Of a stretch of 40,713 nucleotides of DNA, positions 17,441-26,193 are shown one piece after another (position 1 is the stretch's first letter; the number at the start of each line of letters is the position of its first letter). The position numbers and the translations under genes were made by a program. Location: NCBI GenBank assembly GCA_024277055.1, contig JAJRVZ010000153.1, positions 1 through 40,713 on the forward strand, in the 5' to 3' direction. The notes under the pieces are model-generated. The model was not told the origin of the DNA. It did not search any database and saw only the letters and a program-made list of their open reading frames with translations. Origin of the DNA: Calditrichota bacterium (GTDB lineage Bacteria > Calditrichota > Calditrichia > JAJRVZ01).

Positions 17441-19333
17441 GGCGATTTTATTCCCATCGCCGACATTCAGAACAATCCCGGGTTTGTCGGACAAACCGTG
17501 ACCATTCAGGGAGTAGTGACGCTGGGGGCGGGTAAAACCATTGATACGCGCACCGATGCCTATGTACAGGATAATTCGGGCCGGGGTATCAATATTTTTC
17601 AATTTGACACAGTGGATACAACCCTGGTACGCGGCAATCTGGTACGAATTACGGGAACCGTTGAGGAATTCAACGGAATAACGGAAATTACCAATTACAC
17701 CTCTGAAGTTGTTGAAAAGGCACAACCGCTTCCGACAGCATTAAAACTTTCAACATCGGATGCTACGGATACACAATACGAAGGGACGTTAATCCAAACC
17801 AGCGGCGTCATCAGCGATTTGTTTGCCGCAGGCGGTGGAACCAATATCATCATTAACGACGGAAGCGGTGAGGTTACACTGCGTGTCTGGGATACTACCG
17901 GCCTGAACGTCTCACCGTTCGCTGTCGGCGATACCATCCGGTGCGTGGCCGTTATGGATATTTTCAACAATGCAGGTCAGCTCACTCCGGCCTACAATGG
18001 AGACATTTTCTTTACAAGCATCGAACAGGCGGCCGACGGTTCGGGCATTGTTTCGGTTCTGCCGGACCAGGTAAATAAAAGTGAAGCGGCCACCCTGTCG
18101 TTTACTTTCACCGGCAACAGCGCGGATACGGTTTCACAGATCAGCATAAATGTTCCGAATGAATGGAGTTTTACTTCCAACCCGAATGACGTCGGTTTGA
18201 GCGGTTCCGTGTTCGGTTCGGCGCAGGTCGGCATTAACGGTCGTCAGGTTCTGATCACGGATGCGGTAATCGAAGACCGGACACAGGGTGAAATTCAGAT
18301 CGGCGGACTGACCGCACCGGCTGTTGATACGGTGTCGGTATTTACCGTGCAGTCGGCGGGTACCGGGGGTAGTCTGACGGAAGTTGCCATTTCCCCAACG
18401 GTAATGGTCGGCAAAGGAACCGCCGTACAAACCGTGCCGATGGATTCGATCCAGAAGAATATCGATTTCTGGAACGGCAAACAGGTGGCGATTCAGGGCG
18501 TGGTCACCATCGGCGCCGGCGTTTTGATAACAAGCCGTACTTCCGCCTATGTGAATGACTCAACCGCTTTCGGGTTGCAGGTATTCAGCTTCGACCCGCC
18601 CGACCCGGCCATCGAACGGGGCAATCTGGTACTGATCCGCGGGACGATTGAAGAGTTTAATGCGATCACCGAAATTACCGATTACACCGTGCGGGTATTA
18701 CGGAGAAACGTCGATCTGCCGACCCCGCTGCAGATAACAACCAAACAGGCAACGGGGCTGGGACTGGAAGGTTCATGGGTACGGCTCAGCGGTACAATTG
18801 TTGATAAATACAGCGCTGGCGGGGGAACCAATATCATAGTTGATGACGGCAGCGGTGAAGTCACCATCAGGGTGTGGGATACGGCCGGTCTGGACCTGAC
18901 CGACTTCACTGCCGGTGACGGTATCGTGGCAAAGGGGATCATCGGCGAATTCAGCGATACGGGGCAGCTGCTTGTCGGTTATCAGGAAGATATCGGTTTC
19001 GTTGTTTTGCCGAAAGCGCCGATCGGCCTGAAGGTACCCAACAAGCCCTTCGTACCCGACCGGGGAGAATTGTTCGATATTACCTTCAGTGCGGGAAGCG
19101 AAAACACTCAGGTGACCATACGTATTTATGACCTGGCCGGCCGACTGATTACAACACTGCTGGATGACCAGGGGCGTTCATTTGAACAAACCTTGCGCTG
19201 GAACGGGCGGGATCAGCTGAATGAACTGGTGCCGCTTGGCGCTTACATTTTGCACCTTGAGGTTGTAGATGAAAGCACAGGGAAAACAACGCAGAAAACC
19301 GCACCAATCGTTGTTGGTACGATCTTAAAATAA
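17441..19333 (+). CDS. OB-fold repeat protein with FlgD-like Ig C-terminal domain; 3' part of the interrupted LTD/OB gene
   Basis: Same frame as 15335..17440; translation after the TGA reads GDFIPIADIQNNPGFVGQTVTIQGVVTLGAG. The ORF track begins at an internal GTG (17498). No signal peptide at that start. C-term VTIRIYDLAGRLITTLLDD...LRWNGRDQLNELVPLGAYILHLEV is FlgD-like. Confidence 0.82.
   Translation, partial: GDFIPIADIQNNPGFVGQTVTIQGVVTLGAGKTIDTRTDAYVQDNSGRGINIFQFDTVDTTLVRGNLVRITGTVEEFNGITEITNYTSEVVEKAQPLPTALKLSTSDATDTQYEGTLIQTSGVISDLFAAGGGTNIIINDGSGEVTLRVWDTTGLNVSPFAVGDTIRCVAVMDIFNNAGQLTPAYNGDIFFTSIEQAADGSGIVSVLPDQVNKSEAATLSFTFTGNSADTVSQISINVPNEWSFTSNPNDVGLSGSVFGSAQVGINGRQVLITDAVIEDRTQGEIQIGGLTAPAVDTVSVFTVQSAGTGGSLTEVAISPTVMVGKGTAVQTVPMDSIQKNIDFWNGKQVAIQGVVTIGAGVLITSRTSAYVNDSTAFGLQVFSFDPPDPAIERGNLVLIRGTIEEFNAITEITDYTVRVLRRNVDLPTPLQITTKQATGLGLEGSWVRLSGTIVDKYSAGGGTNIIVDDGSGEVTIRVWDTAGLDLTDFTAGDGIVAKGIIGEFSDTGQLLVGYQEDIGFVVLPKAPIGLKVPNKPFVPDRGELFDITFSAGSENTQVTIRIYDLAGRLITTLLDDQGRSFEQTLRWNGRDQLNELVPLGAYILHLEVVDESTGKTTQKTAPIVVGTILK
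17453..19011 (+). repeat. Duplicated OB-fold units (about 17453-18010 and 18434-19011)
   Basis: QTVTIQGVVTLGAGKTIDTRTDAYVQD / KQVAIQGVVTIGAGVLITSRTSAYVND; GGGTNIIINDGSGEVTLRVWDTTGL / GGGTNIIVDDGSGEVTIRVWDTAGL. Confidence 0.85.
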
Positions 19334-19369
19334 GAAATACTGAAAGCAATTTTGCAAATGGGATGCCAG

Positions 19370-20239
19370 ATGAAAATTAGAATTATATTATTGTTTACCA
19401 TCTTTTATGGTTCCGTTCAGGCCGGATTGTTTGACGATCGTTTCCCCTCGGCAAGGGCCTCGGCGATGAGCGGTTCTTTTGTTGCCGTTTCCAACGATGT
19501 CTGGGCGGGATACTATAATCCGGCGGGATTGGCGCGGGTCGGCAACAACCAATTCGGGGCTTCCTACCAGATACCCTTCAATCTGAATTTTTTCCGCAGT
19601 TTTTTTGTCAGCGGCGTCATGCCGCTACCGGAAAATTTCGGAACCGCGGGCGTGTCGTTTCAGGATTTCGGCGTGGACTTTATGGGTAACAGTTTGTCCA
19701 GCGAATACACTTTCGCCTTTTCACACGGTTTTTACCTCATGAAAGACATTCACTCCGCGTTGACCGTCGGGTATAATCTGAAATACTATTACTGGGACCT
19801 GGGTGAATCCGTCGGCGGGCTTAATCTGGGTTCGGCCGGCACCTTCGGAATGGATGTTGGATTCCAGGCGTCGCTTTACCAGCGCACTTGGGTCGGCGTC
19901 TATTTTCTGAACCTGAATGCACCGCAAATCGGTGAATTCACGAAGCACGATTTGCCGCAGCGTATTGTAATCGGCGCCGCCTATATGCCGCAGAACGGCG
20001 TAACGACCAGTATTTCAATGAATAAAACGATCGGATTGCAAACCCAGATCGAAGGTGGATTTGAATTGGATGTTATGGAGTACGTGAGCATTCGACTCGG
20101 GGTCAGTACCGAACCGAACCGATTTTCCGGTGGTATTGGAATTCATTATGAAGGATTCAATTTTGATTATGCCCTTCGAACGCACCCGGTATTGTCTGAA
20201 ACCCACCAGTTCGCTTTGCAGTACAGCATTGATAATTGA
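19370..20239 (+). CDS. PorV/PorQ-like (UPF0164-type) outer-membrane barrel protein
   Basis: Signal peptide MKIRIILLFTIFYGSVQA, then PSARASAMSGSFVAVSNDVWAGYYNPAGLARVGNNQFGASY (PorV/FadL-like N-terminus). The track start at 19352 is a TTG; ATG 19370 gives the better signal peptide. Confidence 0.82.
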   Translation: MKIRIILLFTIFYGSVQAGLFDDRFPSARASAMSGSFVAVSNDVWAGYYNPAGLARVGNNQFGASYQIPFNLNFFRSFFVSGVMPLPENFGTAGVSFQDFGVDFMGNSLSSEYTFAFSHGFYLMKDIHSALTVGYNLKYYYWDLGESVGGLNLGSAGTFGMDVGFQASLYQRTWVGVYFLNLNAPQIGEFTKHDLPQRIVIGAAYMPQNGVTTSISMNKTIGLQTQIEGGFELDVMEYVSIRLGVSTEPNRFSGGIGIHYEGFNFDYALRTHPVLSETHQFALQYSIDN

Positions 20240-20292
20240 CGTGGATAGAGAAAATGATAAACCCAAAATTTAACTAAAATGAATTCCGGAAG

Positions 20293-22812
20293 ATGAAACT
20301 CAGTGCACATATCCTTTTAATCGGACTGATAATTGTTGCAACCCTGTCGGGTGTATTGGCGGGGCAGGAATATACCCGTTATAACCAGTTGGATATCAAT
20401 AATGCCGGTTTTGAAGAAATTCAGAAATTACCGGTTTCAACGGATATTGCCCGGCGTTTGTACGAGCGGGTATTATACAAGGGCTTTTTTAAAAGTATTT
20501 ACGAACTGCGGGAAGTAAAAGGAATTGATCAGCAATTACTGAACCGGCTGAAACCGCTGATCCGCATTGAACCTTTCCGCCCCAGGACCAGCTGGGAAGA
20601 AAAAGTGGAGCAGATTTACTATCAGCTGGACCGCTGGAGCGGCAATGAGGGCATTAACGATACGTTTATCGACCTGTGGATCGAAAAAGCGCTGGATCCG
20701 CTGAACGTGAACAATATTCGCTATGATGAACTGATCAACCTGCAAAATGTGTCGCCGGTAGACGCGGTGGCTATCCTGAATTACCGCAGGGAGATCAGCG
20801 ACATTCGCAATGCGCGCGACCTGCGCGGTATCCCCGGTCTTTCCTATTACGGCTACCGCAATGCCCGCCGTTTCCTGGATTATAAGGAACCGCCCGCTGC
20901 GGAAACGCAGGGCTTGCACGGTTATGTTACGATACGACTGGACAATACCCCGTTTTTTTCCGATGAAGATGCGGCGGCGACGGAAGCAGGGGTGACAACC
21001 CTGGAAAATCAGCTGGATTTCGGCGCCAACACTTTGCCCAATATTTATTATAAGATGCGTTTCAGCTGGAACCGCAATTATAAATTCGGTTATTCCTATG
21101 TCCGCAATCTTAATGAACCGGACCTGTATTTCAACGACGGTTCCTTTAAACTGCCGAGGGGTAAATTTTACGTCGGTGTTGAAAATCAGCAGCTGGGTAA
21201 ATTGCAGCTGCGCAAACTGCACGCGGGAAACTATGCCGTGTCATTCGGTCATGGTGTTATCATGGATAATACCGATTTTTTTGTACCGCGTAAAAGCGGC
21301 TACGGATTCCGCAAGCGCTTTAACGGGCTGTCCGGTGATAATTCCCGAACTCGTGAATATGCCTTAAAAGGCCTGGCTGCCGAAATTGGTTATGATAATT
21401 TCAGTGCGGTTCTGTTCGGCTCTTTCAATTCCCGCGATGCCATCCTGAATACACAGATTTATGACAGCACCCGCGGCCGTGGTTTTAACCAGCTGGTTGT
21501 TCTCGATCAGCGCTTTGCCTTCGCTCCGGACGATTCCCGTCGTCTCCCGGACGACCTGAACCTGTCCTGGCGCAACTCTGTGCGGGAACTGACCTACGGG
21601 GCTCATGTACAATACGATTTTTTCCCGGGTACCTATCTCGGTTTTACCTTTTATGAAAGCGCCTACGACCGTCCCATCGAGCCGGTAATCAATGAGGTGG
21701 TTGCCCCGGAAAATATGGGGCGGCTGGTTACAGCCGACAATGAGATCCGTCAGGCATACGGCTTCGACGTGTCGAAGGGAGACAATCCGTTCTGGAGTAA
21801 GGCCGTTTCGTTTCGCCGGATTTTCGGTTTTGATTTTCAAACCGTCATTAATAACGTCGCCATACAGGGGGAATTCGGCGAACTGGATAAAGGCGGCAGT
21901 GTGTTTAAACTGGGTGATGATCCCAGGGCGATGGTGTTATCCGCTTACACACAATACAATAATCTGAATATACTGGCGTTGTATCGTAATTACGATCTGG
22001 GATATGACAATCCGTACCAGCGGTCTTTTTCCAATTACCGGCGATTTAAGGGTACGATCTACGAAGATTATTATTACCTGCAGTCTTCCCTGTACGGTCA
22101 GCTGTACGGCAATGCACCGCAGCCGCAGTCGGAGGAAGGATATTATCTGAGCAGCTATTATCAGATCAACCGCAACCTGACTACGCAGGTGGAATACGAC
22201 AACTGGACGCGCAAGGCCGACCAGGCGGCACAATACCGGCTGGTGGGTACGCTCAATTACCGTCCGGTTTTTCCGGTGCGCATCCAGTTGCGGCAGAAGT
22301 GGCAGGCTCGGGATGAGCAGAATAATGTGACGCTGCGCTTTTTCAAAAACCTTGAATTTCGCGGTCGGATCGATTTTCGCCTTTCGGGATTCGATAATCT
22401 GAGCCTGCTGTATGTGAACAGTAAAACCATCGTTCACCCCCGTCCGCGGGTGTTCGGAGACATGGTGCTGGATGCCGAAGCCATCGGTACGATAATCACA
22501 CACAATTTCAACCGCAACCTGAAACTGAGCGGCATGCTGGCCTATTACCAGGGGTTCTTCTGGAATTTCGAAGATACGCAATTTGTCGTGCTGGAGTCCC
22601 AGCGCGGTGCACTGCGCACCTGGTGGTCGCTTTACGCGCGTCTGAACAACAATTTTTCCGCCCGGCTGAAGTTTACGCTGGATCAGCAGAAACCGCTGAC
22701 CAACATCGCCTTCAATGATGTCCGCGATCCGGTGGCCGGTCGGGCCAATGAAACGGATATTTTGCGCAAAACCAACAGTTATTTTTATCTGGAATTCAAC
22801 TATAATTTTTGA
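20293..22812 (+). CDS. Exported helix-hairpin-helix (ComEA-like) N-terminal repeats fused to a large predicted outer-membrane beta-barrel
   Basis: Signal peptide; HhH segments LDINNAGFEEIQKLPVSTDIARRLYERVLYKGFFKSIYELREVKGIDQQLLNRL and LNVNNIRYDELINLQNVSPVDAVAILNYRREISDIRNARDLRGIPGL; about 600 aa of alternating aromatic strands ending YFYLEFNYNF. Confidence 0.85.
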   Translation: MKLSAHILLIGLIIVATLSGVLAGQEYTRYNQLDINNAGFEEIQKLPVSTDIARRLYERVLYKGFFKSIYELREVKGIDQQLLNRLKPLIRIEPFRPRTSWEEKVEQIYYQLDRWSGNEGINDTFIDLWIEKALDPLNVNNIRYDELINLQNVSPVDAVAILNYRREISDIRNARDLRGIPGLSYYGYRNARRFLDYKEPPAAETQGLHGYVTIRLDNTPFFSDEDAAATEAGVTTLENQLDFGANTLPNIYYKMRFSWNRNYKFGYSYVRNLNEPDLYFNDGSFKLPRGKFYVGVENQQLGKLQLRKLHAGNYAVSFGHGVIMDNTDFFVPRKSGYGFRKRFNGLSGDNSRTREYALKGLAAEIGYDNFSAVLFGSFNSRDAILNTQIYDSTRGRGFNQLVVLDQRFAFAPDDSRRLPDDLNLSWRNSVRELTYGAHVQYDFFPGTYLGFTFYESAYDRPIEPVINEVVAPENMGRLVTADNEIRQAYGFDVSKGDNPFWSKAVSFRRIFGFDFQTVINNVAIQGEFGELDKGGSVFKLGDDPRAMVLSAYTQYNNLNILALYRNYDLGYDNPYQRSFSNYRRFKGTIYEDYYYLQSSLYGQLYGNAPQPQSEEGYYLSSYYQINRNLTTQVEYDNWTRKADQAAQYRLVGTLNYRPVFPVRIQLRQKWQARDEQNNVTLRFFKNLEFRGRIDFRLSGFDNLSLLYVNSKTIVHPRPRVFGDMVLDAEAIGTIITHNFNRNLKLSGMLAYYQGFFWNFEDTQFVVLESQRGALRTWWSLYARLNNNFSARLKFTLDQQKPLTNIAFNDVRDPVAGRANETDILRKTNSYFYLEFNYNF

Positions 22813-22824
22813 ACGGGGATGTGA

Positions 22825-24195
22825 ATGAAATACTATTGGACACCCATCCTGCTTATACTCTGCACCGCTTCATTGTCGGCGCAGACCGGGAATCTGAATT
22901 TTTCAAAAATGACATACGGTCAACAGGCTGTTTTTTTTAACGCACGGTCCATGGCGCTGGGCGGATCAGGCATAGCCGGGGCAAAGGCTGTTCACGGAGC
23001 CGCCCTTAATCCGGCATTACTGACGCGGTCGGAAAAGGATGTGCAGTTTTCTGTCAGCGGCCTGATGCATAAACTGGAAGAGGATCGCTCTTTTCCCTAT
23101 TACGATAATTTCGGCGGTTTTGTCGATTACGGCTCGTTTGCATTCAACGATAACTGGTATGGTGATTTTCAGTTTAGTGCCATTGCACGCATTCCCAACG
23201 AAACGATCGGCAACCTGGTTGTAGGGCTTTCGCTGAATAATATATCCGATTTCAATTATGAGTACGTGGAAGAAGTGCGTACCACCGGTTTTTCCGACGC
23301 CATTCTGGCCTATAACCGCATTGAATCGGACGGCGTGTTCCGAAATTTCCTGCTGAGTGTCGCCCTGCAACCCGTGGAGAATATTTCTGTTGGAATCAGC
23401 CTGGGGCTGATCAGCGGCGAAGTGGACCAGGCGGCAGCCATCGATTCCGTTGATGACAGTATGCAAAATATCCGTATGCTGGAAAGAAATAACCTGACTA
23501 TCGACAACACGGCCATTCAAGCATCTTTTGGAGCCACGATGCAGGTCAACCCATTCCTGAAACTGGGCGCTACGGTTACTTTGCCGGTAACGCTTTCGCT
23601 GAAAAACAGCTATCGCTGGGATACACAAAATACAACATTGCCGCGCATAATCGGATTTAACAACCCGATACAGCTGTCTTTTTCAGAGGGTACCTCCGGG
23701 TTTGATTCGGTTGCAACTGCGAAATTCACCAGAGAGATCAAATGGCCGCTGCAACTGGGTTTTGGCGGAGAGTACCGGTTTACTAACGTACTACAGGCGC
23801 TGATCAGTTTCGATTTCCGCTATACGTTCTGGTCTGATTTTGAAGACGACCTGGTAGACAAAACCGGGTTTGAAGACAGCTGGCGGGTGAGCAGCGGCAT
23901 CGAACATATCTTTTTTGACAACATGCCCTTCCGGGTCGGATTCAGTCACGGTACGCTGCGCGAGGGACGCGAATTTACGCGCACCGTTTTCACGGTTGGT
24001 ACCGGCATGCAATTTGATAAATTTACGATCGATATTTCAGGCGCCTATTCGGAACTCACTTACAACCAGCGGGACATGTTCGATAACAGCATCTATCCTC
24101 CGCTGGTAACAAGGACGGACATTCTCGACCGGGTTAAAAGCAATGATGTCTATGTAATGCTTGAAGCCCGTTACTATCTGGATTGGATTGAATGA
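22825..24195 (+). CDS. PorV/FadL-like outer-membrane beta-barrel protein
   Basis: Signal peptide MKYYWTPILLILCTASLSAQ; FFNARSMALGGSGIAGAKAVHGAALNPALLTRSEKDVQFSVSG; barrel-like remainder. Confidence 0.78.
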   Translation: MKYYWTPILLILCTASLSAQTGNLNFSKMTYGQQAVFFNARSMALGGSGIAGAKAVHGAALNPALLTRSEKDVQFSVSGLMHKLEEDRSFPYYDNFGGFVDYGSFAFNDNWYGDFQFSAIARIPNETIGNLVVGLSLNNISDFNYEYVEEVRTTGFSDAILAYNRIESDGVFRNFLLSVALQPVENISVGISLGLISGEVDQAAAIDSVDDSMQNIRMLERNNLTIDNTAIQASFGATMQVNPFLKLGATVTLPVTLSLKNSYRWDTQNTTLPRIIGFNNPIQLSFSEGTSGFDSVATAKFTREIKWPLQLGFGGEYRFTNVLQALISFDFRYTFWSDFEDDLVDKTGFEDSWRVSSGIEHIFFDNMPFRVGFSHGTLREGREFTRTVFTVGTGMQFDKFTIDISGAYSELTYNQRDMFDNSIYPPLVTRTDILDRVKSNDVYVMLEARYYLDWIE

Positions 24196-25826
24196 TGACA
24201 AAAACGCAATTCAATAAATGCTTTATCTATCCGCTGCTGATTCTTTTCTTCGGTAGCGTCCCGGCGACGGCGCAGGATGATATGCAGCGTCTCATCATTT
24301 TTTACACCAATGATGTTCACGGCGGTATCACCGAACAGGAAGCCGATTTTTTGAATCCGGATTTTCCACCGATCCTGGGCGGCGGCGCGGCGGCGGCGAA
24401 TATTATTTTTCGGGCACGCAAAGAAGCGGAAAAACGGGGTGACATTGTGCTGGTGCTGGATGCCGGCGATATTTTTCAGGGAACGCCGCTGGGCACTAAA
24501 ACCGAAGGGCAGGCGATAATCGAATATATGAACCGTGTCGGTTACGACGCGGCAACAGCCGGAAATCATGATTTTGATCTTGGCAAGGAAGTATTCATTA
24601 ATCTGACCAAAACCGCAAAATTTCCCGTCCTCTCTGCAAATCTGCTGGACCGGGAAACCAGGAAAGTTTTTTCTGCGGTAAAACCCTACACCATTATCGA
24701 ACGGGGCGGATTGAAAATCGGTATTTTCGGACTGTCCACCGAGGCGACGGAAAATATGAGTTTCCCCGATAATATTGCCGGACTCGATTTTTCCGCGGAA
24801 GCACCGGCCGCGCAGAAGGCCGTCGACGCCCTGCGTGAAAAGGGCGTTGATCTGGTTATCGGCCTGGTGCACATGGGATTGCCCTATGATGTCCAGGAAG
24901 GGTACGCCGACCTGAAAGAAGCACAAAAGCAGAATATTGTCAAGGCTTCCTATTTGAACGCCATGGAACTGGCCTCGATGATAACCGGAATCGATATCCT
25001 TTTCGGAGGACATATTCACCGCGGGTATCAGGAACCGTGGGAAGATCCGGAAAATCATACCCTCTGTTTTCAGAATTACGGAAACGGCGGTAACCTGGGC
25101 ATGACAATAATAAAAATCGACAAAGAAACAAAATCAATCGCCGGATACGAATTACCGGGACGCGACGGCAGTCTGCTGTTACTGACCGAAGATGAATTCT
25201 GGCCCGATCCTGAAATCGCTGCCGATATTAAACGCAAACAGGCCGAGGTGGAAAAAGGGTATGACGAAGTTATCGGATTTGCCGAGTTCAATATAACCCG
25301 TTCCGGGGAGGGAACGTCGCCGATGAGCATGCTGCTTTGTGATGCCATGCTCGAAGCAACACAGGCAGACTTTGCCATGACCAATTTCGGCGGTATCCGC
25401 GCAGAAATAAAGGCGGGGCCGATCACCCCGCGCGATCTGTTTAAAGTGATGCCCTTCGGCAATTCACTGGTGGTCATGCAGATGACCGGTGAATTTTTAA
25501 AGCAGGTTGTTGAAAGTCGCGTAGCCGGCCGGCATCGCGGTGTGGCCATCGGCGGCGGAAGGGTGGAATATGATACCTCCCGCCCGGACGGTAATCGCAT
25601 CACCTCGTTTATGGTCGGCGATTATCCGCTCTATCCGAAAAAAGTGTACCGTGTTACCGTAACCGATTACCTGGCCGAAGGTAATTCCGGCATGGACCTG
25701 CTGTTACAGGTAAATGAAGCCAATATCGCCCGGACGGGGATTTTATTGCGCGAGGCCGTGAGCCAGTATATTCAGAACCATTCACCGCTGCGAATCAAAA
25801 ACGACGGCCGCTGGATCAAGCACTGA
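24192..25826 (+). CDS. Exported 5'-nucleotidase / UDP-sugar hydrolase / 2',3'-cyclic phosphodiesterase family protein
   Basis: Signal peptide; metallophosphoesterase motifs YTNDVHGG, DAGDIFQGTP, GNHDFDLG, GLVHMG, GGHIHRG; C-terminal domain TNFGGIRAEIKAGPITPRDLFKVMPFGNSLVVMQMTG. Confidence 0.93.
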   Translation: MMTKTQFNKCFIYPLLILFFGSVPATAQDDMQRLIIFYTNDVHGGITEQEADFLNPDFPPILGGGAAAANIIFRARKEAEKRGDIVLVLDAGDIFQGTPLGTKTEGQAIIEYMNRVGYDAATAGNHDFDLGKEVFINLTKTAKFPVLSANLLDRETRKVFSAVKPYTIIERGGLKIGIFGLSTEATENMSFPDNIAGLDFSAEAPAAQKAVDALREKGVDLVIGLVHMGLPYDVQEGYADLKEAQKQNIVKASYLNAMELASMITGIDILFGGHIHRGYQEPWEDPENHTLCFQNYGNGGNLGMTIIKIDKETKSIAGYELPGRDGSLLLLTEDEFWPDPEIAADIKRKQAEVEKGYDEVIGFAEFNITRSGEGTSPMSMLLCDAMLEATQADFAMTNFGGIRAEIKAGPITPRDLFKVMPFGNSLVVMQMTGEFLKQVVESRVAGRHRGVAIGGGRVEYDTSRPDGNRITSFMVGDYPLYPKKVYRVTVTDYLAEGNSGMDLLLQVNEANIARTGILLREAVSQYIQNHSPLRIKNDGRWIKH

Positions 25827-26193
25827 CAGGCCGGAGAGAAACCGAAAAATATTTTCAATTAAATAACCCTGTCCGGAATAATGTATTTACAGCAGGGTTG
25901 GAATAAAATTAACAGATAAAACCCTTCAGGGATTTTACATTTGCCGAAAAACACCAACCGGGAATAAGGGATTGGAATTATGGCAAATATCTGCGTAAGA
26001 ATTCACTTTAAATTTGTATTCGCCGTTCCAGGCCGGGAAAGTATAACTGTACATGACTGCAAAAATCAAATATTCAGTTACCTAACGAGTTCCAATCAAT
26101 ACAACCCGATAATTTTCAATCGCAACAATTAACAGGTTTCAGGAATATCAATCCCGTTCGGTAATAAAACAGATTTTATTTTGAGGAGGGAGC

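Noticed and set aside
20536-21222. 228-aa reverse ORF, with similar ones at 21364-21840 and 21937-22581
   Set aside because: Antisense shadows of the HhH/barrel gene; compositionally odd and without motifs.
24174-25058. 294-aa reverse ORF
   Set aside because: Antisense to the 5'-nucleotidase, whose metallophosphoesterase motifs are clear.
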